Notes: generated from the letters alone by a model not told the origin. Shown: positions 34,337 to 43,290, numbered from the stretch's first letter. The stretch: DNA of 64,000 nucleotides from JBBRNH01 sp038230415 (GCA_038230415.1 JBBRNH010000004.1:58003-122002); one strand, 5' to 3'. Numbers and translations are program-made.

Positions 34337-35410
34337 TTACAAAAAATTTGCTAAAATTCTCTCTCCTATCGCACTGGTTCCGAGTCGTTTATCGGCGGGC
34401 GTGTTGGCATCGGCAATGTCGCCGGTGCGGTAGCCCTGCCGCAGGGTTTGGGCAATGGCGTTCACCACCGCGTCGGCTTCGGTTTTCAGGCCAAACGAGA
34501 TTTCGAGCAGCAACGCTACTGACAGCACCGAGGCCATTGGGTTGGCAACGCCCATCCCCGTGATGTCGTGCGCCGAGCCGTGAATGGGTTCATAAACGCC
34601 CGTGCTGTCGCCAACGGAAGCCGACGCGAGCATCCCCATCGAACCGGCAATCTGACTGGCTTCGTCGGTCAAAATATCGCCGAAGAGATTGCCCGTCACC
34701 ACCACATCAAACCGGCAGGGGTCTTTGATGAGCAGCATGGCCGCCGAATCCACAAACTGATGCTCGGTCTCCACATCGGGGTATTCTTTCGCTATTTGCT
34801 GTACCACTTCCCGCCACAGTCGGCTGCTTTCCAGCACGTTGGCCTTGTCAACGGAACACAGCCGTTTGCTGCGGGTGCGGGCCGCGTCGTAGGCTTTGCG
34901 GGCAATCCGTTCGATTTCGTAACGGTGATAAATCATCAGGTCAGAAGCCGTGTTGCGGTCGTCGGAGCGGGTTTTCTCGCCGAAATACACGTCGCCGGTC
35001 AGTTCCCGGAAGAACAGAATATCGGCCCCGCGCAAAATTTCGGGCTTGATGCTCGATGCTTCGAGCAGTTCATCAAACAGCTTGATGGGCCGCAGATTGG
35101 CGTATAAACCGAGTTCTTTCCGCATCTGTAACAGTCCCTGCTCAGGCCGGATTTTGGCCGACGGGTCGTTATCGTACTTCGGATGGCCGACCGCGCCAAA
35201 CAGCACCGCGTCGGCAACGCGCATTTTGGCGAGGGTTTCGGCGGGCAGAGCCGCGCCCGTTGCTTCGATGGCTACGTGGCCGATGAGCGCTTCGTCGTAG
35301 GTGAACTCATGCCCGAATTTCTGGGCAACGGCTTCCAGCATCTGCTTGCCAACGGCGGTTACTTCTTGCCCGATGCCGTCGCCGGGTACGACGAGTATGT
35401 GTTTTTTCAT
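34337..35410 (-). CDS. leuB: 3-isopropylmalate dehydrogenase
   Basis: The 357-residue enzyme begins MKKHILVVPGDGIGQEVTAV. It holds GLYANLRPIKLFDELLEAS, the substrate-binding segment RGADILFFRELTGDVYFG, and the metal-binding region FDVVVTGNLFGDILTDEASQ. The NAD loop is PIHGSAHDITGMGVANPM. It oxidises and decarboxylates 3-isopropylmalate to 2-oxoisocaproate in leucine synthesis. It lies 98 bp after the CimA/LeuA2-like gene. Confidence 0.96.
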   Translation of the reverse strand: MKKHILVVPGDGIGQEVTAVGKQMLEAVAQKFGHEFTYDEALIGHVAIEATGAALPAETLAKMRVADAVLFGAVGHPKYDNDPSAKIRPEQGLLQMRKELGLYANLRPIKLFDELLEASSIKPEILRGADILFFRELTGDVYFGEKTRSDDRNTASDLMIYHRYEIERIARKAYDAARTRSKRLCSVDKANVLESSRLWREVVQQIAKEYPDVETEHQFVDSAAMLLIKDPCRFDVVVTGNLFGDILTDEASQIAGSMGMLASASVGDSTGVYEPIHGSAHDITGMGVANPMASVLSVALLLEISFGLKTEADAVVNAIAQTLRQGYRTGDIADANTPADKRLGTSAIGERILANFL

Positions 35411-35414
35411 AAAT

Positions 35415-35510
35415 GGAGGAAAGGGAGGAGGGGGAAGAAAGGAGAAAAAAGATCAGAGGATGGCTACTTACCCCTTCGTCCCTTTCTTCCCTTTTCTCCT
35501 TTCTCCCTTT
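35415..35510. repeat. Purine tract followed by pyrimidine tract (imperfect inverted repeat)
   Basis: About 37 bases of almost pure A/G (35415-35451) are followed, after a short mixed stretch, by almost pure C/T (35470-35510). The two can pair imperfectly (shared pieces AAAGGGAG and GGGAAGAAAGG). It fills the leuB to CimA/LeuA2 gap. It may form a hairpin or unusual DNA structure. No regulatory role is shown. Confidence 0.55.
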
Positions 35511-37032
35511 ATTCTAATGTATTCAGCATTTTTTGGGTGGCTTTGATGGCCGATACGGTTTGGTCGGAGTCGAGGCCGCGCGTTTTAAATTCGTGGGTTT
35601 TGACCCTCCACGTGATAATCGTTTCGCAGAGTGCGTCGGTGCGCCCGCCGGTCGGAATCCGCACGGCGTAATCGGTGAGTTCGGGCAGGATGCGTTTTTT
35701 GCGACTGTATATTTTCGTCAGCGCGTTCATAAACGCATCGTATTGACCATCGCCCTGGGCGTTTTCTTCAAAATGCTCGTCGTCAATCCTGACCCGGAGC
35801 GTGGCCGAGGGTTTCAGGTCTTTGGAATGCGTTAAGACATAATTCAGAACTTCGACCCGTGCCGTGAGGGTATCGGCGTGCAACACATCGGCAATGATGT
35901 AGGGCAGGTCCTCGCGGGTCACAACCTCCTTTAAATCACCGAGTTCGATCACACGCTGGGTTACTTTTTTCACGTCGGCATCAGACAGCAGGATGCCCAG
36001 TTCGCGCAGGTTGTTGTCAATATTGGCCTTGCCTGACATTTTGCCGAGGGCGTAGCTGCGTTTGCGGCCAAAGCGTTCGGGCAGCAGGGCGTTGCAATAC
36101 AGGTTGTTTTTCTTGTCGCCGTCGGCATGAATCCCGGCGGTTTGCGTAAACACATTGTCGCCCACAACGGGTTTGTTATCAGGAATCCGCGCTCCCGAAA
36201 ACGTTTCGACAATCTTACTGATCCGGTATAATGATTTCTCGGCCACGCCCAATTGCAGGTTGGGCATAAAATCGCGGAGTACGGCAATCGTGCTTGCCAT
36301 CGGTGCGTTGCCCGCCCGTTCGCCCAAGCCGTTCACCGTTAGATGAATACCCTGTACGCCCGCCCGGATAGCTTCCATCACGTTGGCAACACTGAGGTCA
36401 TAGTCGTTGTGGGCGTGAAAATCGAAGTGGATTTGCGGATACCGCTCTACCAACTGACGGACAAACTGATAGGTTTCGGCGGGGGTCAGCACACCGAGCG
36501 TATCAGGTAGCAACACCCGGCGAACAGGTTGCGTTTGTAAAAAATCCAGAAATTGCAACACGTATCCAGGCGAGTTTCTCATGCCGTTACTCCAATCTTC
36601 GAGATACACATTACTCTGAATACCAATGGCTTGTGCTTCGGCAAGTATCTGCTGAATTTCGGTGAAATGCTCGTCGGGGGTTTTCTTGAGTTGGTGCGTG
36701 AGGTGGTTCAGCGACCCTTTCGTGAGCAGGTTCATCACCGTTGCGCCCGATGCCCGCATCCAGTCGAGCGAGGCTTGCCCGTCCACAAACGTCAGCACTT
36801 CCACCCGGTCGAGAACGCCCGCGCCAGCCGCCCAGCGCGTAATCTGCTGCACGGCGGCCAACTCACCCGCCGACACCCGCGCCGAAGCCACCTCTACCCG
36901 GTCAACGCGAACCTCGGTCAGCAGAAGCTGGGCCAATGCCAATTTTTCGGACGCAGAAAACGACACCCCGCTGGTTTGTTCACCATCGCGGAGGGTCGTA
37001 TCCATAATTTCAATGTATCGGCGGTTCGGCAT
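35509..37032 (-). CDS. LeuA2/CimA-like synthase with LeuA regulatory domain
   Basis: The ATG at 37032 gives 507 residues. Earlier codons overlap leuD and are rejected. It starts YIEIMDTTLRDGEQTSGVSF and has the HxH ligands in FDFHAHNDYDLSVANVMEAI and the motif LTVNGLGERAGNAPMASTI. The C-terminal half carries a LeuA-type dimer or regulatory domain (RVRIDDEHFEENAQGDGQYD). Such proteins are annotated as a second isopropylmalate synthase or (R)-citramalate synthase, which makes 2-oxobutyrate from pyruvate and acetyl-CoA for isoleucine. With ilvA also present, which of the two reactions it performs is open. The leuD stop is 1 bp upstream. Confidence 0.82.
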   Translation of the reverse strand: MPNRRYIEIMDTTLRDGEQTSGVSFSASEKLALAQLLLTEVRVDRVEVASARVSAGELAAVQQITRWAAGAGVLDRVEVLTFVDGQASLDWMRASGATVMNLLTKGSLNHLTHQLKKTPDEHFTEIQQILAEAQAIGIQSNVYLEDWSNGMRNSPGYVLQFLDFLQTQPVRRVLLPDTLGVLTPAETYQFVRQLVERYPQIHFDFHAHNDYDLSVANVMEAIRAGVQGIHLTVNGLGERAGNAPMASTIAVLRDFMPNLQLGVAEKSLYRISKIVETFSGARIPDNKPVVGDNVFTQTAGIHADGDKKNNLYCNALLPERFGRKRSYALGKMSGKANIDNNLRELGILLSDADVKKVTQRVIELGDLKEVVTREDLPYIIADVLHADTLTARVEVLNYVLTHSKDLKPSATLRVRIDDEHFEENAQGDGQYDAFMNALTKIYSRKKRILPELTDYAVRIPTGGRTDALCETIITWRVKTHEFKTRGLDSDQTVSAIKATQKMLNTLE

Positions 37033-37033
37033 T

Positions 37034-37630
37034 TCAGAAGGGCCTTGTCTCGGCAAAAACCTCAATTTCCGGCTTCATCGAGAGCAGGTAGTCAATGTCA
37101 TCATAGCCATTGAGTAGATTATGTTTTTTGTATTCGGTGATGTCGAAATGCTCGCTGTTGCCCGTTGCCAGCAGCGTAATGGTTTGTTCGGGGAGGTTTA
37201 CTTCGAGTTCGGCGTTGGGGTTAGCTTCGACGGCGGCAAAAATTTTGTCGGCAAATTCGGGGCTGACCGTTACGGGTAAGATGCCCACATTCAGGCAGTT
37301 ACCTTTGAAAATGTCGGCGAAAAAACTCGACACCACGCACCGGAAACCGTAATCATAAATGGCCCAGGCTGCGTGTTCGCGGCTCGACCCGCTACCGAAG
37401 TTTTTGCCGCCAACCAATATTCTCCCGGAATATGTCGGGTTGTTCAGCACAAAATCGGTTTTTGTGGAGCCATCGGGGTTGTACCGCCAGTCGCGGAAGA
37501 GGTTATCGCCGAAGCCGACGCGCTCGGTGGCTTTCAGGAAACGGGCCGGGATAATCTGGTCGGTATCCACGTTCTCGATAGCCATCGGAACGGCGGTGCT
37601 GCGGAGGATGGTAAAATTGTCGTATGCCAT
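37034..37630 (-). CDS. leuD: 3-isopropylmalate dehydratase small subunit
   Basis: The 198-residue protein shows the aconitase-swivel signatures AIENVDTDQIIPARFLKATE near residue 17, ILVGGKNFGSGSSREHAAWA near residue 70, and FRCVVSSFFADIFKGNCLNV. Together with LeuC it isomerises 2-isopropylmalate to 3-isopropylmalate. Its start follows the leuC stop by 2 bp and its stop precedes the next start by 1 bp, so coupling is tight. Confidence 0.96.
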   Translation of the reverse strand: MAYDNFTILRSTAVPMAIENVDTDQIIPARFLKATERVGFGDNLFRDWRYNPDGSTKTDFVLNNPTYSGRILVGGKNFGSGSSREHAAWAIYDYGFRCVVSSFFADIFKGNCLNVGILPVTVSPEFADKIFAAVEANPNAELEVNLPEQTITLLATGNSEHFDITEYKKHNLLNGYDDIDYLLSMKPEIEVFAETRPF

Positions 37631-37632
37631 GA

Positions 37633-39042
37633 TTACATAAATTGTCTTGGGTCGGTTACTACGCCCGTTACGGCGGCTGCGGCTGCTACGAGCGGGCTGG
37701 CGAGCAGGGTGCGTGCGCCCGGCCCCTGCCGCCCTTCAAAATTGCGATTCGAGGTCGAAACGGCGTATTTGCCCGCCGGAATCTTGTCTTCGTTCATGGC
37801 AAGGCAAGCCGAGCAGCCCGGTTGCCGGAGTGCGAAACCGGCTTCGGTGAGAATATCCAGAATGCCTTCTTCCTGAATTTGCCGCTCCACCACGTGCGAA
37901 CCCGGCACAAGCCACGCCGTGACAGTATCGGCTTTTTGGCGGCCCTTCACTACCGACGCAAACGCCCGGAAATCCTCGATGCGGCCATTGGTACAACTGC
38001 CCAGGAACACAAAATCAATCGGTTTGCCGAGCATGGATTCGTTTTCGGCAAAGCCCATGTACGTCAGCGATTTTTGGTAGCTGGCGGCTCCGTCTCTTAC
38101 GGCTTCGGCCATCGGAATCTGCTGCGTTACGCCCGTTCCCATGCCGGGGTTGGTGCCGTAGGTGATTTGCGGTTCAATGTTGGCCGCGTCGAAGGTCAGG
38201 TCACGGTCGAAGGTGGCCCCGTCGTCGGTTTTGATCGATTCCCAATAGAGGAGAAGCGCATCCCAGGCATCGCCTTTTGGGGCTAACTCGCGGCCATTCA
38301 GGTAGTTGAGTGTGGTTTGGTCGGGCGCAATCATACCGCCCCGTGCGCCCATTTCGATGCTCATGTTGCAGACCGTCATGCGGCCTTCCATGCTCATATT
38401 TCGGAACACCTCGCCCGCGTATTCCACAAAATAGCCGGTGGCACCACTGGCCGAAATCTGCGAGATGATATACAATGCCACGTCTTTTGGCAACACCGCC
38501 TTGCCCAGCGTTCCGTTGACGGTGATCCGCATTTTTTGGGGTTTGGGCTGCATAATGCACTGCGTTGCCAGCACCATCTCGACCTCCGACGTGCCGATGC
38601 CAAACGCGATGGCCCCGAATGCGCCGTGCGTTGACGTGTGCGAATCGCCACAGACGATGGTCATGCCGGGGAGCGTAATGCCGTTTTCTGGCCCAATCAC
38701 GTGAACGATGCCGTTTTTGGCGTGGCCCAAGCCCCAGAGTGAGATGCCGTGCCGGGTGGTGTTTCGGTCGAGCGCGGCCAACTGATTGGCCGAGAGCGCG
38801 TCGGCAACGGGCAGGTGCTGGTTGAGAGTCGGCGTATTGTGGTCGGCAGTGGCGAAGGTGCGTTCGGCAAACAGCACGGGCGCGTTGCGGCCTTCGAGAC
38901 CCAAAAAGGCCACCGGGCTGGTGACTTCGTGGATAAAGTGCCGGTCAATAAAAAATACGTCGGGGCCGTCGGCGATGTGCCGGATAACGTGGGCATCCCA
39001 GACCTTATCGAATAGTGTTGTGAGTTGTTGTTGTGGGTTCAT
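37633..39042 (-). CDS. leuC: 3-isopropylmalate dehydratase large subunit
   Basis: The 469-residue aconitase-family protein has FIDRHFIHEVTSPVAFLGLE at the start, TIVCGDSHTSTHGAFGAIAF, and the Fe-S ligands in FLGSCTNGRIEDF near residue 350 and QPGCSACLAMNEDK near residue 410. The first cluster Cys lies in the IVCGDS segment. It forms the leucine-pathway isomerase with LeuD. An MntA/HepT pair lies upstream, between this gene and ilvA's small-gene tail. Confidence 0.96.
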   Translation of the reverse strand: MNPQQQLTTLFDKVWDAHVIRHIADGPDVFFIDRHFIHEVTSPVAFLGLEGRNAPVLFAERTFATADHNTPTLNQHLPVADALSANQLAALDRNTTRHGISLWGLGHAKNGIVHVIGPENGITLPGMTIVCGDSHTSTHGAFGAIAFGIGTSEVEMVLATQCIMQPKPQKMRITVNGTLGKAVLPKDVALYIISQISASGATGYFVEYAGEVFRNMSMEGRMTVCNMSIEMGARGGMIAPDQTTLNYLNGRELAPKGDAWDALLLYWESIKTDDGATFDRDLTFDAANIEPQITYGTNPGMGTGVTQQIPMAEAVRDGAASYQKSLTYMGFAENESMLGKPIDFVFLGSCTNGRIEDFRAFASVVKGRQKADTVTAWLVPGSHVVERQIQEEGILDILTEAGFALRQPGCSACLAMNEDKIPAGKYAVSTSNRNFEGRQGPGARTLLASPLVAAAAAVTGVVTDPRQFM

Positions 39043-39083
39043 GATTCTAATTGCTTTTTTTCTTGCTTAATAATATAATCAAT

Positions 39084-39413
39084 TCAGACTTTTGCCGCTG
39101 GAACATCATCTGTGGCCGCATCCCAAACCAACTGATAATCAATGCCCCAATATTGATGAATCAGTATATCGCGCAAACCGGCAAATCCTTTCCAGTCAAC
39201 GCCACTATACCGATACTTAATTTCGTCAGGGATTTTTTTACTGGCTTCGCCGACAATTTCAAGACTTCGTACAATAGCTTTATTCTGACGGGTATTCGCC
39301 ACAAATTCATCAAACGTCGTGTCGGCTATATCGTTTATGATATACTGCAACTCGCTTTGAATGTGTTCAAGAAATTGAATGGTTGAGGGCTGCATATTCA
39401 ATATCTTTTTCAA
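39084..39413 (-). CDS. HepT-like HEPN ribonuclease toxin (DUF86)
   Basis: Up to 109 residues. The start may be the ATG at 39413 or at 39395. The HEPN motif R-x4-H-x-Y is intact in GLRDILIHQYWGID near residue 83, and SLEIVGEASKKIPDEIKYRY is typical of DUF86. HepT toxins are neutralised by MntA, which adds AMP to the motif Tyr. The gene overlaps the MntA gene upstream. It lies 41 bp before leuC, inside the branched-chain cluster. Confidence 0.88.
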   Translation of the reverse strand: MKKILNMQPSTIQFLEHIQSELQYIINDIADTTFDEFVANTRQNKAIVRSLEIVGEASKKIPDEIKYRYSGVDWKGFAGLRDILIHQYWGIDYQLVWDAATDDVPAAKV

Positions 39414-39693
39414 CTTCTGTTTTTACAAATGAGGCCATTGCGTCCCATGTTACCAATTGCACTTCCCGATTCATCAGGTCTTGCAGGTAATAGGCCAGAT
39501 GAACATAGTTTTTGTATTTCTTTTTCCCATCTTCAAATTCAACCACAAAATCAATATCGCTTTCATCGGTTTGTTCGCCCCGCACAAACGAGCCGAACAA
39601 ACCCAGCCGGGCCGCGCCAAACTGCCGCAACGCTGATTGATGGGCGGCAATGCGCTCGAAAGCCTGTTGTTTATTTTGAACGGCGGTGGTCAT
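39367..39693 (-). CDS. MntA-like nucleotidyltransferase antitoxin
   Basis: The 108-residue minimal nucleotidyltransferase has the full GS-x10-D-x-D motif in LFGSFVRGEQTDESDIDFVV near residue 32. It is expected to AMPylate the HepT partner encoded just downstream with overlapping frames. HLAYYLQDLMNREVQLVTWD is a typical second strand-helix part of MNT proteins. It is oriented with the branched-chain genes. Confidence 0.88.
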   Translation of the reverse strand: MTTAVQNKQQAFERIAAHQSALRQFGAARLGLFGSFVRGEQTDESDIDFVVEFEDGKKKYKNYVHLAYYLQDLMNREVQLVTWDAMASFVKTEVEKDIEYAALNHSIS

Positions 39694-39726
39694 TGGTCTG
39701 CCTTGAGGTCTATAATCAAAGAATAC

Positions 39727-40011
39727 TTAAACAGAATGTGGCTGGGTTTCTGACGTGGTCACTTGCTGCCTGATAGCCGGTACGTGGCCGTAGAGATAGT
39801 CAGGGCAAAAATCATAGCTGTTCGGCCAAAATATTCCTCTACCATTTGGATATATCTGTACTTGCTGAAAATAAGCAGGATCAGACAGAAGACTGGTTAA
39901 CGAATCACTACCGATAAATGAGTTAAAATCAATCGTTTTGACCGTTCCATCGTCAAACGAAATCCGCAGTAGCTTATCATCCAGCACAGTCAATTTTTGA
40001 ATCTTTATCAT
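39727..40011 (-). CDS. DUF2442 protein
   Basis: The ATG at 40011 gives 94 residues: KIQKLTVLDDKLLRISFDDG, then FNSFIGSDSLTSLLSDPAYF and IFWPNSYDFCPDYLYGHVP. This matches DUF2442, often found beside DUF4160 genes in toxin-antitoxin-like pairs. The start is 4 bp after the full-length end of the DUF4160 frame. The activity of the pair is not established. Confidence 0.82.
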   Translation of the reverse strand: MIKIQKLTVLDDKLLRISFDDGTVKTIDFNSFIGSDSLTSLLSDPAYFQQVQIYPNGRGIFWPNSYDFCPDYLYGHVPAIRQQVTTSETQPHSV

Positions 40012-40015
40012 GGCG

Positions 40016-40279
40016 TTAATCAAGCGGTTTGATAGGTGTTAGTTCTTCCGGCTTTCGGGCCTTATTCCAATTTTCCAGTAGCTAGTCTTTATGATCCAAA
40101 GCCCACTCGCTTACCAAAACACGGGCGCGTTTCGGGAGTTCTCCCTCCAACATATCCAGTGTACGAATATCTATCAAGGCTTCATTGTCGCCGTATTCGG
40201 CATGAAAATGAGGTGGATTATGATCCTTAAAGAACATCTTGATCACAATCCCGTAAAACCGGCTAATCTCTGGCATCAT
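40016..40279 (-). pseudogene. DUF4160 protein with an in-frame TAG
   Basis: From the ATG at 40279 the frame reads MMPEISRFYGIVIKMFFKDH, then NPPHFHAEYGDNEALIDIRT and EWALDHKD, where a TAG at 40082-40084 stops it at 65 residues. The same frame continues LLENWNKARKPEELTPIKPL and ends TAA at 40016-40018. DUF4160 proteins typically continue HKDELLENW, so the TAG probably replaced a Glu codon (GAG) by one base. The repaired length of 87 residues is normal. It follows ilvA by 2 bp. Confidence 0.85.
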
Positions 40280-40281
40280 TG

Positions 40282-41580
40282 TCAAATCAAAAACTGAAAT
40301 AAATTCGGTTGGTCATTCACGTACTCAAACACAATATTCTGGGCCGTCATCCGGGCAATGAGCGGTTCAAAATCGGATCGGTGTTTTAACTCGATTCCCA
40401 CCACTGCCGGGCCGGTGTCGCGGCTGGTTTTCTTGACGTACTCAAACCGGCTGATGTCGTCATCGGGGCCAAGCACGTTCAGAAAGTCGCGGAAGGCCCC
40501 GGCCCGCTGCGGAAACCGGATAATGAAATAATGCTTCAGACCCTCATACAGCAACGACCTTTCTTTGATCTCCTCCGTCCGGGTGATGTCGTTGTTGCCA
40601 CCACCGACTAAACAGACCACGTTTTTACCCCTGATTTCGTCGGCCAGAAAATCAAGCGCGGCAATGGTCAAGGCACCGGCGGGTTCGGCTACAATGGCTT
40701 CCTCGTTGTAGAGTTGCAGAATTGTGGTACAGACTTTGCCCTCCGGCACCAGAATCACGCGGTCTAAATTCTGTCGGCAGACCTCAAACGTAATGTCACC
40801 AACGCGCTTCACGGCGGCCCCGTCCACAAATTTATCAATCTTGTCGAGCGTTACTACTTCGCCCCGCTCCATCGAAACCTGCATCGAGGGCGAGCCAAGT
40901 GGCTCAACACCAATGAGTTTAGTGCGCGGGCTAAGTTGCTTAAACACCGTTGACACGCCCGATGCCAGTCCGCCCCCGCCAATTGCCATCAGCAGGTAAT
41001 CAATCTTGAAATCGGCATCCCGAAAAATTTCCAGCCCAACCGTTCCCTGCCCTTCCATCACCAGCACATCATCAAAGGGATGCACAAACGTGCTGTCGTG
41101 GGTGTCTACAAACTGCATGGCTGCGTGGTAAGCGTCGTCGTAGGTGTCGCCCGTCAATACAACATCCACGAATTCTTTACCGAACATACCGACCTGCTTC
41201 ACCTTTTGGGCGGGCGTGGTGGTGGGCATAAACACCGTTCCCCGAACGCCCATTTTGCGGCAGGCGTAGGCCAATCCCTGGGCGTGGTTACCCGCGCTGG
41301 CACAAACCACGCCCTTTGCCAGGTCATCTGACGGGAGACTCGCCATTTTGTTGTAAGCTCCCCGGATTTTGTATGACCGCACGACCTGCAAGTCTTCCCG
41401 TTTCAGGAAAATAGTGGCTCCGTATTTGTCCGACAGATTCAGGTTTTCCTGCAATGGCGTGTGTGTTGCCACTCCCCGCAGTCGTTCAGCCGCCCGGTAG
41501 ATATTGTCGAGGGTAGGCAAGCCTACGTCATGTATAATCATTCGCTGCACGCCATTTATGGTCATTACGTTGTCATTCAT
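40282..41580 (-). CDS. ilvA: Threonine dehydratase (threonine ammonia-lyase)
   Basis: The ATG at 41580 gives 432 residues. The earlier in-frame ATG overlaps ilvC and is rejected, and starts at 41565 or 41538 are possible. The PLP lysine lies in VVRSYKIRGAYNKM, the substrate loop is CASAGNHAQGLAYACRKMGV, and the phosphate loop is LLMAIGGGGLASGVSTVFK. A C-terminal ACT-like domain (HYFIIRFPQRAGAFRDFLNV) is expected to bind isoleucine or valine. It makes 2-oxobutyrate for isoleucine. The DUF4160/DUF2442 pair follows directly. Confidence 0.94.
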   Translation of the reverse strand: MNDNVMTINGVQRMIIHDVGLPTLDNIYRAAERLRGVATHTPLQENLNLSDKYGATIFLKREDLQVVRSYKIRGAYNKMASLPSDDLAKGVVCASAGNHAQGLAYACRKMGVRGTVFMPTTTPAQKVKQVGMFGKEFVDVVLTGDTYDDAYHAAMQFVDTHDSTFVHPFDDVLVMEGQGTVGLEIFRDADFKIDYLLMAIGGGGLASGVSTVFKQLSPRTKLIGVEPLGSPSMQVSMERGEVVTLDKIDKFVDGAAVKRVGDITFEVCRQNLDRVILVPEGKVCTTILQLYNEEAIVAEPAGALTIAALDFLADEIRGKNVVCLVGGGNNDITRTEEIKERSLLYEGLKHYFIIRFPQRAGAFRDFLNVLGPDDDISRFEYVKKTSRDTGPAVVGIELKHRSDFEPLIARMTAQNIVFEYVNDQPNLFQFLI

Positions 41581-41633
41581 AATTTTTTGGGGTCGGTGAC
41601 CATAAATGACAGCAAAGTATAGTGACGTTTCTC

Positions 41634-42677
41634 CTAATTCCGTTCGGGGCGCAAACCCCGTACAGCCGCGCCCGCCTGCCACATTTCTGAATCGCGCAGT
41701 TCGGCAAGTTCTACTTCTAACTTTTCGCGGTAATCAGGTTGCGAGTTGCGGGTGATGCTGATTTCGGCCTGCTCCTGCGATTTGACGGAGTTGTACAATT
41801 CTTCAAAAACGGGCTTTGTGGCATCGCGGAAGGGTTTCCACCAGTCGAGCGCACCGCGTTGGGCCGTGGTCGAGCAGTTGGCATACATCCAGTCCATGCC
41901 GTTTTCGGCCACGAGCGGCATCAATGATTGCGTCAGTTCTTCCACCGTTTCATTGAATGCTTCTGACGGTGAGTGGCCGTTGGCCCGCAGCACGTCGTAC
42001 TGAGCGGCAAAAATCCCCTGAATTGCGCCCATCAGCGTGCCGCGTTCGCCGGTCAGGTCGGAGGTTACTTCCCGGTAAAAATCGGTCTCGAACAAATACC
42101 CCGAACCCACGCCGATACCCATCGCGATGGCTTTGTTGCGGGCTTGTCCGGTGGCATCCTGATAGATAGCGAAGCTGGAATTAAGTCCTTTACCCTCAAC
42201 AAACATCCGCCGGAGCGAGGTGCCAGAGCCTTTCGGAGCCACCAGAAACACGTCAACATCGGCGGGCGGAATAATGCCGGTTTTCTCTTTATAAGTGATA
42301 CCAAAGCCGTGCGAAAAATACAGGGCTTTGCCGGGTGTGAGGGCGGCTTTCACCGTCGGCCATAGTTCAATCTGGGCCGCGTCTGACAGCAGAAAGCAGA
42401 TGATTGTGCCACGTTCGAGGGCTTCGTCAATCTCAAACAGGGTTTCGCCGGGAACCCAGCCCTGGGCAACGGCTTTGTCGTAGGTTTTGCCTTTGCGCTG
42501 CCCCACAATCACGTTGAAGCCATTGTCGCGCATATTCAGCGACTGGCCGGGGCCTTGCACCCCGTAACCGATCACAGCGATTGTCTCGTTTTTGAGGGTT
42601 TCGAGGGCTTGTTCGAGTGGAAACTCATCCCGCGTTACCACGTTTTCGACCACTCCGCCGAAGTTAATTTGTGCCAT
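41634..42677 (-). CDS. ilvC: Ketol-acid reductoisomerase
   Basis: The 347-residue protein has a Rossmann start AVIGYGVQGPGQSLNMRDNG near residue 34, QRKGKTYDKAVAQGW for cofactor binding, and FSHGFGITYKEKTGIIPPAD. The metal region DLTGERGTLMGAIQGIFAAQ has the acidic ligands, and FNETVEELTQSLMPLVAENG is the second acidic region. It converts acetolactate and acetohydroxybutyrate for valine/leucine and isoleucine. The mazF-like gene lies 34 bp upstream. Confidence 0.96.
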   Translation of the reverse strand: MAQINFGGVVENVVTRDEFPLEQALETLKNETIAVIGYGVQGPGQSLNMRDNGFNVIVGQRKGKTYDKAVAQGWVPGETLFEIDEALERGTIICFLLSDAAQIELWPTVKAALTPGKALYFSHGFGITYKEKTGIIPPADVDVFLVAPKGSGTSLRRMFVEGKGLNSSFAIYQDATGQARNKAIAMGIGVGSGYLFETDFYREVTSDLTGERGTLMGAIQGIFAAQYDVLRANGHSPSEAFNETVEELTQSLMPLVAENGMDWMYANCSTTAQRGALDWWKPFRDATKPVFEELYNSVKSQEQAEISITRNSQPDYREKLEVELAELRDSEMWQAGAAVRGLRPERN

Positions 42678-42711
42678 ATTATTGGTAATGAATTATGGTT
42701 GTAAAAAATGT

Positions 42712-43038
42712 TCACTGAAAATTAGTTATCACTTGGTCCAGAAGTTGCCGCGTTACAGGCTTGCTTAAAATGGCTATACTTTTGATAGCAAGATTGCTGC
42801 TTACGGTGAAAAGTTCATTGACTCGTACTTCGCTCGGTCGGTAAAACGAAACAGATAAATCCTGGTCATTCAGAAAAAAAGCGAATATATCATTCCGCAG
42901 AACCGACGTGATTTTAGCCACGATGTGATTGCCAAAGCTATCGGCATCAGTCAGAATAATGACCGGGCGTTTTTTCGTTCCCGACAAGTCTGTGTATGGA
43001 TACGGAATCAATACGATGTCTCCCCGTTGATAGGCCAT
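42712..43038 (-). CDS. MazF/PemK-family endoribonuclease toxin
   Basis: The 108-residue protein starts MAYQRGDIVLIPYPYTDLSG and continues KKRPVIILTDADSFG, the standard PemK/MazF start, then ITSVLRNDIFAF. It ends in a helix after SKPVTRQLLDQVI. It likely cleaves RNA and is neutralised by the product of the gene 6 bp upstream. It is embedded between ilvN and ilvC in the same orientation. Confidence 0.88.
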   Translation of the reverse strand: MAYQRGDIVLIPYPYTDLSGTKKRPVIILTDADSFGNHIVAKITSVLRNDIFAFFLNDQDLSVSFYRPSEVRVNELFTVSSNLAIKSIAILSKPVTRQLLDQVITNFQ

Positions 43039-43044
43039 AATTGG

Positions 43045-43290
43045 TCAGTAGTTATCCCAATGGTCGTTTTCGGGCGCGTCCCAATCACGAGCCAGTACCG
43101 GCATCGAGGCTTGATAGGTGTCAAATTGACCATCAAGCAGAATATCCATGTTATTGACCGCCACCTGATGCCGGGCTAAGTCGGTTTTAATTCGTGACAG
43201 CAATTCGTCCAGATATGTGGGTTCTATCTGCTGGCGATCTATACGGATAATTACTTGGTTATCTGTTGATTCGATCAGAACAGTTTCCAT
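43045..43290 (-). CDS. Probable antitoxin of the MazF-like toxin
   Basis: The 81-residue acidic protein METVLIESTDNQVIIRIDRQ has QIEPTYLDELLSRIKTDLAR as a helical middle part and an acidic tail. I cannot place it in a named antitoxin family, but size, charge and position (6 bp before a PemK/MazF gene) fit an antitoxin. Confidence 0.65.
   Translation of the reverse strand: METVLIESTDNQVIIRIDRQQIEPTYLDELLSRIKTDLARHQVAVNNMDILLDGQFDTYQASMPVLARDWDAPENDHWDNY

Noticed and set aside
33841..40084. TAG reassigned as a sense codon in this genome
   Set aside because: rpmB, yraN and other well-bounded genes end in TAG, so the two in-frame ambers are better read as local nonsense changes or rare readthrough.
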